DNA of 11,918 bases from JBGTKH01 sp041744735 (GTDB lineage: Bacteria > Planctomycetota > Planctomycetia > Pirellulales > Pirellulaceae), in NCBI GenBank assembly GCA_041744735.1, contig JBGTKH010000129.1, positions 1-11,918 of the forward strand. Direction: 5' to 3'. Each line of letters begins with the position of its first letter. The stretch's first letter is position 1. Of this stretch, positions 6,573 through 11,853 are shown piece after piece. Both the position numbers and the translations under genes were made by a program. The notes beneath the pieces were generated by a model. It had not been told where the DNA came from, did no database searches, and was given only the letters and a program-made list of their open reading frames with translations.

Positions 6573-6625
6573 TGTCTCGAAAAAAACGGCTGGTCGTCAA
6601 TATGCTCGTGTTTCGTCTGTGGCAT
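6569..6625 (-). CDS. 18-residue leader frame with strong RBS, upstream of SEC-C
   Basis: The frame reads MPQTKHEHIDDQPFFSRQ and stops at 6569-6571. It is preceded by an AAGGAAGG tract (6641-6632), 6 bases from the ATG, far better than anything ahead of the SEC-C ATG. It contains T7 (6586-6580). One extra T would fuse it to SEC-C as DDQPFFFETMSKRRRGF. It is either a coupling leader or the true N-terminus of the SEC-C gene. Confidence 0.45.
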   Translation of the reverse strand: MPQTKHEHIDDQPFFSRQ

Positions 6626-6771
6626 GGCGCACCTTCCTTCCTGGTTACTGTTCTTCAGCGTAGACACGACGAGTGGGTGAAGGTTCGCGTTAGGTCAGTT
6701 CATCGGGCGCGATTACGTTGTGTTGAATCCCAGCATTCTGTACACAGGTCCGATGGTCATCAACCGTGGGG

Positions 6772-6794
6772 CGGGGCTTCCCGGGGCTTCCCGG
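6772..6794. repeat. 10-base tandem repeat with hairpin after the pseudopilin
   Basis: CGGGGCTTCC occurs twice in a row (6772-6781 and 6782-6791). CCGGG-GCTT-CCCGG (6781-6794) can form a 5-bp hairpin about 26 bases after the pseudopilin stop. No T-run follows, so terminator function is doubtful. Apart from this and the leader frame, I see nothing in 6626-6819. Confidence 0.4.
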
Positions 6795-6819
6795 ATCGTG
6801 AACCGCCACACAGGTTCGT

Positions 6820-7320
6820 CTACTCCTGGAAGTAGTCGAGATGGTCGATCCACAATTCGCCAGTTTTCGAGTTATAAAGCCATCCGCTGTTTCCGGTAAC
6901 GTCACTGCTCGTGGCCGGTGAGTTGGTAATCGCCGAGACAACGTCCGAGTTTGTCAGCGGATTTGTTGGAAGGGCAGAGAGATAGGGTCCGAAAGTGTAC
7001 GAGGGACCGACGCCGATGTTGCCCTCTTTGTCAGTGCTACGCATCAATTCAACAAGCGAACTCGGCGGTACTCCGTGGTGGAAACACTTATACTCCTCAA
7101 GGATGGCCCGGAGACGACTAAGATTATATCTTGCCGTTATAACCTTCGATTCTTCAATGTTGCCAAGGAATTGCGGAATGATCGTGACGGCCAAGATCGC
7201 CATAATCACAACCACGATCAGTACTTCAACGAGGGTAAAGCCGATGGAACGTCGATTGTTCACGCGTTCTGCTCTTCGGTTGGGCTCATTTGGTTCCGTA
7301 ATTCCACGACGAGAAAGCAT
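6820..7320 (-). CDS. Type IV pilin-like protein (pseudopilin / prepilin)
   Basis: The 166-residue frame carries a prepilin signal: RRSIG|FTLVEVLIVVVIMAIL (cleavage after Gly27, Glu32 at mature position 5, then a hydrophobic helix). The mature part has IIPQFLGNIEESKVITARYNLSRLRAILEEYK and GWLYNSKTGELWID, like major pseudopilins of type II secretion or related pili. Prepilin peptidase would process it at the inner membrane for assembly into a pseudopilus. The 27-residue leader from ATG 7320 is long; an in-frame GTG at 7263 gives a normal 8-residue leader (VNNRRSIG). Neither start has a strong ribosome binding site. No other secretion gene is nearby, so it is an orphan copy. Confidence 0.88.
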   Translation of the reverse strand: MLSRRGITEPNEPNRRAERVNNRRSIGFTLVEVLIVVVIMAILAVTIIPQFLGNIEESKVITARYNLSRLRAILEEYKCFHHGVPPSSLVELMRSTDKEGNIGVGPSYTFGPYLSALPTNPLTNSDVVSAITNSPATSSDVTGNSGWLYNSKTGELWIDHLDYFQE

Positions 7321-7534
7321 ACATCACGGCGCGCAAGGTGGCTGTTGATCGGAGGGGATCGAATCAAACTTCCGCGCCGATTTGACTTACGTCCGTTTCG
7401 CGAGTTTGTGTCGGCGTTTCGTGCATTTCCATTGATCGGGGCTGGCTCCGGTGGCTTCAATCAGGAGAAGGCGAAGAGTCAGGCCGGTTTTGACGGGGCG
7501 AACCGGAAAGGGTATTTTTAGAGACGAGTAACCG

Positions 7535-7735
7535 ATGGAACTGACCATTCGACCCGCAACTGTTGCCGACGTTCAACTACTCGCTGAAATGAATCGCCAG
7601 CTTGCCGACGACGAGCGCAGCCGTAATTCAATGACGGTGGCTGCGCTCGCCGTTCGGATGGAAAAGTGGTTGAGCGAAGACTGAAAGGCGGTTCTGTTTG
7701 AGGAACGCTCCGCAGTCGTTGGCTATTCATCGATC
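7535..7735 (+). pseudogene. GNAT acetyltransferase fragment with nonsense mutation
   Basis: The frame opens MELTIRPATVADVQLLAEMN, the usual first strand and helix of a GNAT N-acetyltransferase, and stops at TGA 7682-7684 after 49 residues (RMEKWLSED*). In the same frame the next codons read KAVLFEERSAVVGY, the expected next GNAT strand pair, so the stop probably replaced a Trp codon (TGG). Similarity then ends around 7735, before the acetyl-CoA-binding motif. It is therefore both interrupted and truncated. The bases from 7321 to 7534, between it and the pseudopilin, hold nothing I can identify. Confidence 0.65.
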
Positions 7736-7798
7736 AATAGACTGAACTTTTCCCGCATACTCGTCTTCTTAGGATCCAGCAGACACACAGCACAATCC

Positions 7799-8749
7799 AT
7801 GCGTGAACGAGTCCACAACAGCCCGAATCTGATTTACGCCGCTGGAACCCAGGTCGTCACCATGAAGCCGGTGCAGGGTTCCAATGGCCGCATTGCGCAC
7901 CCATCCGGCGCAGTCGGCGTGATCGTCAAGTCGCCGATGGATCGGCAGCACGCTTATCGAGTCCGCTTCACCGACGGGTTTGAGGCGGCGATTCAGCACG
8001 ACAACTTGATGCTGCTGGCCGAGTACAAGCAGGGCAGCATCAACGACTCCAATCAAGTGCTGACGAACCACCGGCTGTTTGACCGTGTGATTTTCCGCTG
8101 TGTCATCGGCTCACGAGCATACGGTCTGGACGATGAAAGCTCGGACATCGACCGGCGGGGCATTTACTTGCCTCCGGCGGATCTGCATTGGTCGCTGTAC
8201 GGCGTCCCCGAACAACTGGAGAACGACGAATCCCAGGAAGCATATTGGGAACTCCAAAAGTTTCTCATTCTTGCCCTCAAGGCCAATCCGAACGTGCTGG
8301 AATGTCTGTACACACCCATCGTCGAGAAGGCCACTCAGCTCGCCCAGGAACTGCTCGACATGAAAGCGTCGTTCCTGTCTCGAATCGTGTATCAGACGTA
8401 CAACGGCTACGTCATGTCGCAATTCAAGAAAATGCAATCCGACATCCGCAACCAGGGTCAAGTGAAGTGGAAACACGTCATGCACCTGATCCGCCTGCTG
8501 TTGTCCGGCATTACGGTCCTGCGTGAATGTTTCGTTCCCGTTCAGGTTGGCGAGCATCGTGAAGCGCTGCTGTCGATCAAAGCGGGAGAGAGATCGTGGG
8601 ACGAGGTAGAGGCGTGGCGGCGTGCGCTGCACAAGGAATTCGACGATGCCTTTGAAAAAACATCGCTTCCCGAAAAGCCGAACTACGAACGGGCCAACGA
8701 GTACTTGGTCAAGGCACGGCGGTTGGCGCTGGCGGAGGAGTTGCCGTGA
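7799..8749 (+). CDS. DNA polymerase beta-family nucleotidyltransferase, RNA-repair associated (long paralog)
   Basis: The 316-residue protein opens with a small beta-rich part (AAGTQVVTMKPVQGSNGRI ... HAYRVRFTDGFEAAI, about residues 12-66). A pol-beta-type core follows: GSRAYGLDDESSDIDRRG, with the Gly-Ser (104-105) and Asp116-x-Asp118 metal site. The tail is helical (FLILALKANPNVLECLY, VKWKHVMHLIRLLLSG). I recall such proteins being annotated as the RNA-repair pathway polymerase beta family (YcgL-like, COG3541); their exact reaction is not well known to me. ATG 7799 lacks a clear ribosome binding site; ATG 7862 is possible but would cut the N-terminal domain. Its stop overlaps the next gene by 4 bases. 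The expected third acidic residue is not obvious. Confidence 0.85.
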   Translation: MRERVHNSPNLIYAAGTQVVTMKPVQGSNGRIAHPSGAVGVIVKSPMDRQHAYRVRFTDGFEAAIQHDNLMLLAEYKQGSINDSNQVLTNHRLFDRVIFRCVIGSRAYGLDDESSDIDRRGIYLPPADLHWSLYGVPEQLENDESQEAYWELQKFLILALKANPNVLECLYTPIVEKATQLAQELLDMKASFLSRIVYQTYNGYVMSQFKKMQSDIRNQGQVKWKHVMHLIRLLLSGITVLRECFVPVQVGEHREALLSIKAGERSWDEVEAWRRALHKEFDDAFEKTSLPEKPNYERANEYLVKARRLALAEELP

Positions 8750-9507
8750 TCGAAAGTGAAAAGTTGCTGCGGCAAGTCGAATCGCATCCGTATCCGCTCG
8801 TGTTCGCCACGATCAGCGGGGCGCACTTGTACGGATTCCCGTCACCCGACTCAGATTACGATCTACGTGGCGTGCATCTGCTCCCATTGAACGAGGTTGT
8901 CGGATTGAATGTGGGTCAGGAGACGCTTGAGAAGTCGGGCGTGGAAGACGGCATCGAGCTTGACCTGGTAACCCATGACGCCAAAAAATTCTTCGGCCTC
9001 GTTTTGAAGAAGAACGGCTACGTGCTGGAACAGATTTTCTCGCCGCTAATCGTCCACACGACGCCCGAGCACGAAGAACTGAAGCAGATTGCTGCGACCT
9101 GCATCACTCGTCATCACTCGCACCACTACCTGGGTTTTGCCGAGACGCAATGGAAACTGTTCGGCAAGGACGAGCCGCCACGGGTCAAGCCGCTCCTTTA
9201 TGTGTACCGAGTCCTGCTGACCGGGATTCACATGATGAAGACCGGAGAGGTCGAGGCGAATCTGGTGCGACTGAACGAGTCGGCCAAGTTGTCGTTCATC
9301 GAGGATTTGATCGCACAAAAACTGGCTGGCCCCGAAAAGTCGCAGTTGCCCAAATCCGATTTGGACTTTCACGAAGCTGAGTATCGTCGCCTGATTGCTG
9401 AACTTGAGGCAGCATCAGCGGCCTCGTCGTTACCGGAATCGCCGTTGGGCCAAGAAGCACTAAACGATCTGCTGGTCAGGCTGCGATTGAACGGAGTCGG
9501 CAAGTGA
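8746..9507 (+). CDS. DNA polymerase beta-family nucleotidyltransferase (short paralog)
   Basis: The 253-residue protein starts at GTG 8746, overlapping the stop of the upstream paralog as GTGA, so the two are translationally coupled and probably made in equal amounts. The core motif is ISGAHLYGFPSPDSDYDLRG (Gly25, Asp37-x-Asp39), with a third acidic residue in GIELDLVTH (Asp73): a complete pol-beta catalytic triad. The helical remainder (KKFFGLVLKKNGYVLEQIF, KPLLYVYRVLLTGIHMM) parallels the first protein, showing they are distant paralogs. Substrate is unknown; adding nucleotides to damaged RNA 3' ends is plausible given the ligase, HD-Pnk and KptA genes nearby on the other strand. Confidence 0.86.
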   Translation: MIESEKLLRQVESHPYPLVFATISGAHLYGFPSPDSDYDLRGVHLLPLNEVVGLNVGQETLEKSGVEDGIELDLVTHDAKKFFGLVLKKNGYVLEQIFSPLIVHTTPEHEELKQIAATCITRHHSHHYLGFAETQWKLFGKDEPPRVKPLLYVYRVLLTGIHMMKTGEVEANLVRLNESAKLSFIEDLIAQKLAGPEKSQLPKSDLDFHEAEYRRLIAELEAASAASSLPESPLGQEALNDLLVRLRLNGVGK

Positions 9508-9512
9508 GGGAG

Positions 9513-9594
9513 ATGAACATAAACGTCCGCCCCGAAACCCCTGCCGATCACGAACACATCCGTCAAGTCAACCGCCTCGCCTTCGGCCAGAATG
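9513..9594 (+). pseudogene. N-terminal fragment of a GNAT acetyltransferase
   Basis: Five bases after the nucleotidyltransferase stop, ATG 9513 opens MNINVRPETPADHEHIRQVN followed by RLAFGQNE, a clear GNAT start of the kind usually continuing with EARLVDALR. Similarity ends abruptly at about 9594, where a frame encoding a cytochrome-like protein takes over. The GNAT gene probably once formed the third member of this plus-strand operon. Confidence 0.6.
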
Positions 9595-10209
9595 AAGGCT
9601 CTGGAGCAGTACAACGCCAAGGAACAGCAAGCGGCTGCGTCACTTGCCGTCTTCGAGAAACGCATCCTGCCGATCTTCCAGTCGGCCAAGCCATCAAGTT
9701 GCTCGGAGTGCCATCTCAGCGGTGTCGATCTCAAGGAATACATCCGACCGACCCAGCAGGAAACATTCGTTTCGCTGGTCGGCACTGGCATGATCGACAC
9801 GGAGAACCCGGACGAGTCGAAGATCCTTCGCTTCATCAAGCGGACATCTGAAACACCCAACCTCGTGACCGAAGAAGTGCGGAAGGAAGAGTTCGAGGCA
9901 TTTCGGGCCTGGATTCGGGCGGCGGTTGCCGATCCGCAACTGCTGGCTGCGAAAGGTGCAGCACCAATCGGCCCACAGATTCCCGATACGGTCATTCGTC
10001 ACGCTCGTCGGGATCGGGTGCTGGCTTCGTTCATCGACAACATTTGGACGGAGGTCGGTCGCTGCGCCGCCTGCCATTCGCCTGACCGCAATCAAAAACA
10101 AGTGAAGGAACGCTACACCAGCCGAATCGCCAGAACCGCGCCGAGGCGGTGGAGTTCGGAAATTGTGGTGATGCCGATTGATACAAGCCCCTTTACCTCG
10201 ATCGTTTGA
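9592..10209 (+). pseudogene. Planctomycete cytochrome c-like (CxxCH) internal fragment
   Basis: This 205-codon frame contains two haem-binding motifs, CSECH (37-41) followed by LSGVDLKEYIRP, and CAACH (158-162) followed by SPDRNQKQVKE. FRAWIRAAVADPQ lies between them. This resembles secreted planctomycete cytochrome-domain proteins. No signal peptide is present, so haem could not be attached, and the frame starts exactly where a GNAT fragment breaks off. After residue 172 the sequence turns arginine-rich and loses family character (RYTSRIARTAPRRW). I read it as an internal piece of a larger gene joined to foreign ends, probably non-functional. An expressed cytoplasmic protein is less likely. 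Confidence 0.6.
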
Positions 10210-10437
10210 TCTGCTACAAAACAGAGGTCATGGAGAATCCGTGACAAGCAGAGACAAGATGTAGTTTGAACCCGTTACGAATGTTCTTCTCTTCCCGCCC
10301 CATCTGCGTGCTTTCTCTGAAAGTGCCCGCTTCTCGGTTTTGTGGCTTTATCTGCTGTTCCCTTTTTTAGGGTCATGTTCTGTTGCATCGCAAGTGCAGC
10401 CGTGCGCCCAGGTTCGTTTTTTTCAAGGAGTGCAGAA
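10210..10437 (+). other. Long leader region of the cold-shock gene
   Basis: These 228 bases separate the cytochrome fragment from the cold-shock gene. I see T-rich tracts (10370-10376 and 10417-10423) and no open frame that looks coding. Cold-shock genes often have long 5' leaders with regulatory structure, but I could not identify a specific fold or convincing promoter here. Confidence 0.3.
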
Positions 10438-10650
10438 ATGCCACAAGGTAAGCTGAAGAGATTGGTCAAGGATCGAGGTTTTGGTTTTGTCGAGGACGGC
10501 CGCGGAGGCGATTTGTTCTTCCACCACTCGGAAATCCAAGGTGTCACTATCGAGGAACTGGATGAAGGTCAGGTGGTGGAGTACCAAGTTGGGCAAGGCA
10601 AAAAAGGGCCGTGTGCCACAAAACTCTGCCTCGTTGAGCAAGCGGTGTAG
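10438..10650 (+). CDS. Cold-shock domain protein (CspA-like)
   Basis: The 70-residue protein is one cold-shock domain of normal length. It carries the RNA-binding motifs RGFGFVED (13-20, RNP1) and DLFFHHSEI (25-33, RNP2), and ends at QGKKGPCATKLCLV. The family binds single-stranded RNA or DNA and melts RNA structure. ATG 10438 has a strong AAGGAG (10425-10430) 7 bases upstream, which decides the start although the frame is open to 10342. An intrinsic terminator follows at 10681, so it is monocistronic. As an RNA chaperone beside RNA-repair genes it may be relevant, but such genes are common everywhere. Confidence 0.92.
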   Translation: MPQGKLKRLVKDRGFGFVEDGRGGDLFFHHSEIQGVTIEELDEGQVVEYQVGQGKKGPCATKLCLVEQAV

Positions 10651-10680
10651 TTGACTCGCCGTTGCAAGCCAAAACATGTG

Positions 10681-10714
10681 ACCGCCTCCAGCTCATCGAG
10701 CCGGGGGCGGTTTT
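10681..10714 (+). terminator. Rho-independent terminator of the cold-shock gene
   Basis: ACCGCCTCC (10681-10689) pairs with GGGGGCGGT (10703-10711) over 9 positions with one T-G, and TTTC follows. It lies 31 bases after the cold-shock stop. Confidence 0.75.
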
Positions 10715-10839
10715 CATTTGAGCATGGCGGCGCCGGTCACTTCCGAAACAGTCGCCCCATAAAACACCGCCAACTAGTGATTGCGTTTATAATTTGGCTG
10801 TCATGGACGAATGTGATCCGCGCTAACCAGGAGACCGAT

Positions 10840-11241
10840 ATGGTCACAGGGGCCAGTAGCGGCTGTCAAACCGCACAAGTCAAGAAGAACTGCACCCGCT
10901 GCGGGATGGACAAGCCGATCACCGAGTTTCGGCGGCGCTATGCAAATACCGAGCTTCGGCACAACCATTGTCGTCGCTGCTTCAATCTGGAAATGCGGCT
11001 CCGTACCTCGGCACGGCGCAGAGGGGCTGTGGACCGCTTTGTCCGATACGTGAACTCCATCGAAAAGTGTGAACAAATCGCGCGGCTATCAAGGGAGATT
11101 GAAAGGCAACTCGGTGGCCCGGAAGCGTTCGGCATTGTCTGGGAAGGATGTCTGTGGGCGGCTGTGGAGGCCAGTCAGTTCAATGTGGCCTTCAAGTATC
11201 TCTTCGCTTATCGGAAGTTGAAGTGCGCTCACCGGATTTGA
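10840..11241 (+). CDS. Small zinc-ribbon protein, function unknown
   Basis: 133 residues from ATG 10840, preceded by AGGAG (10829-10833) at 6 bases. The N-terminal half has a four-cysteine zinc site: CTRCGMDKPITEF (Cys18, Cys21) and HNHCRRCFN (Cys44, Cys47), set in an arginine-rich segment (FRRRYANTELR, RLRTSARRRG), so nucleic-acid binding is likely. The CxxC..KP..EF pattern is common in small phage and mobile-element proteins, some of them HNH-related; the HNH catalytic residues are not evident here. The rest is helical (YVNSIEKCEQIARLSREIER, ASQFNVAFKYLFAYRKL). A TATAAT at 10788-10793 could serve as its -10 box but lacks a clear -35. It converges on the tRNA array, ending 26 bases before it. 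Confidence 0.7.
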   Translation: MVTGASSGCQTAQVKKNCTRCGMDKPITEFRRRYANTELRHNHCRRCFNLEMRLRTSARRRGAVDRFVRYVNSIEKCEQIARLSREIERQLGGPEAFGIVWEGCLWAAVEASQFNVAFKYLFAYRKLKCAHRI

Positions 11242-11267
11242 TAAAGGACTTTGCAGGACTCCGACAG

Positions 11268-11338
11268 AGACGCCGATGGGAGTCGAACCCACTTCGACCG
11301 GGTTGCAGCCGGTTGCCGTGCCGTCTGGCTCCAGCGTC
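11268..11338 (-). tRNA. tRNA-Cys (GCA), divergent core
   Basis: A 71-base cloverleaf by hand folding. The acceptor is GACGCTG/CGGCGTC (one T-G) and the anticodon arm ACCGG-CTGCAAC-CCGGT. The T-arm is GTGGG-TTCGACT-CCCAT. Discriminator U73 and anticodon GCA are both tRNA-Cys identity elements. The D-stem is only three pairs (GCC/GGC), and position 8 is G instead of the near-universal U. No CCA is encoded. It is the last member of the minus-strand array. Confidence 0.85.
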
Positions 11339-11349
11339 AGTTGTTCAAG

Positions 11350-11421
11350 TGCCCTTGCTGGGAATCGAACCCAGACTTCGACCTTCGCAGAGTCGCGTGC
11401 GTTCCGGCACACTCCAAGGAC
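11350..11421 (-). tRNA. tRNA-Arg (GCG), unusual anticodon
   Basis: 72 bases. Acceptor GTCCTTG/CAAGGGC; D-arm GTGT-GCCGGAAC-GCAC; anticodon arm CGACT-CTGCGAA-GGTCG; T-arm CTGGG-TTCGATT-CCCAG; A73. C35 and A20 fit arginine identity. Most bacteria read CGU/CGC with an A34 (inosine) tRNA-Arg, so a G34 version is rare. Positions 8 and 14 are both G in place of the usual U8-A14. No CCA is encoded. It is 11 bases upstream of tRNA-Cys. Confidence 0.85.
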
Positions 11422-11435
11422 ATTCCTACTTTCAG

Positions 11436-11506
11436 TTCCTCACCGAGGAGTCGAACCCCGTCTTGCGGTTCCGAAGACCGCCGTGCGTCCATCACACTCG
11501 CAAGGC
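11436..11506 (-). tRNA. tRNA-Arg (UCG), with 1-72 mismatch
   Basis: 71 bases. Acceptor GCCTTGC/GTGAGGA has a G1-A72 mismatch and two G-T pairs. D-arm GTGT-GATGGAC-GCAC; anticodon arm GCGGT-CTTCGGA-ACCGC; T-arm CGGGG-TTCGACT-CCTCG; A73. A20 and C35 fit arginine. G8 and G14 replace U8-A14, as in the neighbouring Arg tRNA, and the D-stem is the same (GTGT/GCAC), suggesting tandem duplication. The weak acceptor makes function less certain. Confidence 0.75.
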
Positions 11507-11521
11507 ATCACTCTGTTTCAG

Positions 11522-11593
11522 TAGCCCGTTCAGGAATCGAACCTGATCCAACAGCTTCGGAAGCTGACATGCTGTCCGGCACACCCACGGGCC
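11522..11593 (-). tRNA. tRNA-Arg (CCG)
   Basis: 72 bases. Acceptor GGCCCGT/ACGGGCT with G1-T72 wobble; D-arm GTGT-GCCGGACA-GCAT; anticodon arm TCAGC-TTCCGAA-GCTGT with a T-T at 27-43; T-arm TCAGG-TTCGATT-CCTGA; A73. A20 and C35 fit arginine. Positions 8 and 14 are G. It reads CGG and completes the CGN box with the GCG and UCG tRNAs beside it. No CCA is encoded. Confidence 0.82.
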
Positions 11594-11606
11594 AATTGAA
11601 GCTATC

Positions 11607-11652
11607 AGCGGTCAGCTTTCAGCGATTAGCTAAGAGCTGAGAGCTGACCGCT
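11607..11652. repeat. Long palindromic hairpin inside the tRNA array
   Basis: AGCGGTCAGCT (11607-11617) and AGCTGACCGCT (11642-11652) are perfect inverted repeats. Pairing runs on to 11623/11636, giving 17 pairs with one T-G and a 12-base loop. The GTCAGCTTTCAGC wording resembles repeat palindromes I recall as scattered in planctomycete intergenic DNA. It fills most of the 65-base gap between tRNA-Thr and tRNA-Arg(CCG). There is no T-run. Confidence 0.7.
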
Positions 11653-11658
11653 CCCAAG

Positions 11659-11732
11659 AGCCGACGACTGGATTCGCACCAGCATCAACCGGTTTACAAA
11701 ACCGGCGCCTTTCTCAGTCGAGCCACGTCGGC
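11659..11732 (-). tRNA. tRNA-Thr (UGU), atypical D-loop
   Basis: 74 bases. A perfect acceptor GCCGACG/CGTCGGC; anticodon arm CCGGT-TTTGTAA-ACCGG; T-arm GCTGG-TGCGAAT-CCAGT. The discriminator is U73, and U8 is present. The D-arm (GCTC...AGGC) pairs at only three positions and lacks the G18-G19 pair that normally docks with the T-loop. The T-loop also departs from TTCRANY (TGCGAAT). No CCA is encoded. Confidence 0.8.
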
Positions 11733-11738
11733 ATCAAG

Positions 11739-11807
11739 CAGGAGTGCAAGGAGTCGAACCCTGCTGAGCGGTTTTGGAGGCCACTTGCTTCCCAGAAGCA
11801 CACTCCC
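11739..11807 (-). tRNA. tRNA-Trp (CCA), shortened D-arm
   Basis: 69 bases. Acceptor GGGAGTG/CACTCCT (G1-T72); anticodon arm GTGGC-CTCCAAA-ACCGC with a C31-A39 mismatch; T-arm CAGGG-TTCGACT-CCTTG; G73, the Trp identity base. The D-arm shrinks to GCTTC-TGG-GAAGC, a 3-base loop. It is the first tRNA of the array, 10 bases after the hairpin at 11818-11841. No CCA is encoded. Confidence 0.78.
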
Positions 11808-11810
11808 GTG

Positions 11811-11841
11811 AAAACATGCTCCCGGCACTGGAACCGGGAGC
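11811..11841 (-). terminator. Hairpin after the last gene, possible terminator or processing site
   Basis: GCTCCCGG/CCGGGAGC (11818-11825 and 11834-11841) forms 8 perfect pairs around an 8-base loop. On the minus strand ATG and then TTTT (11814-11811) follow. It lies between the rightmost gene and tRNA-Trp. No promoter is visible between it and the tRNAs, so the array may depend on read-through from upstream. Confidence 0.55.
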
Positions 11842-11853
11842 GATGGTTGTCAA

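Noticed and set aside
7075..7521. 148-codon plus-strand frame opposite and beyond the pseudopilin.
   Set aside because: Its first half is antisense to the prepilin helix and the remainder has no recognisable content.
11148..11640. Several overlapping plus-strand open frames across 11148-11640 (GVEPTSTGLQ-like, SGIEPDPTASE-like segments).
   Set aside because: They are antisense translations of tRNA genes; the GIEP/GVEP wording comes from the T-arm on the opposite strand, a known source of false proteins.
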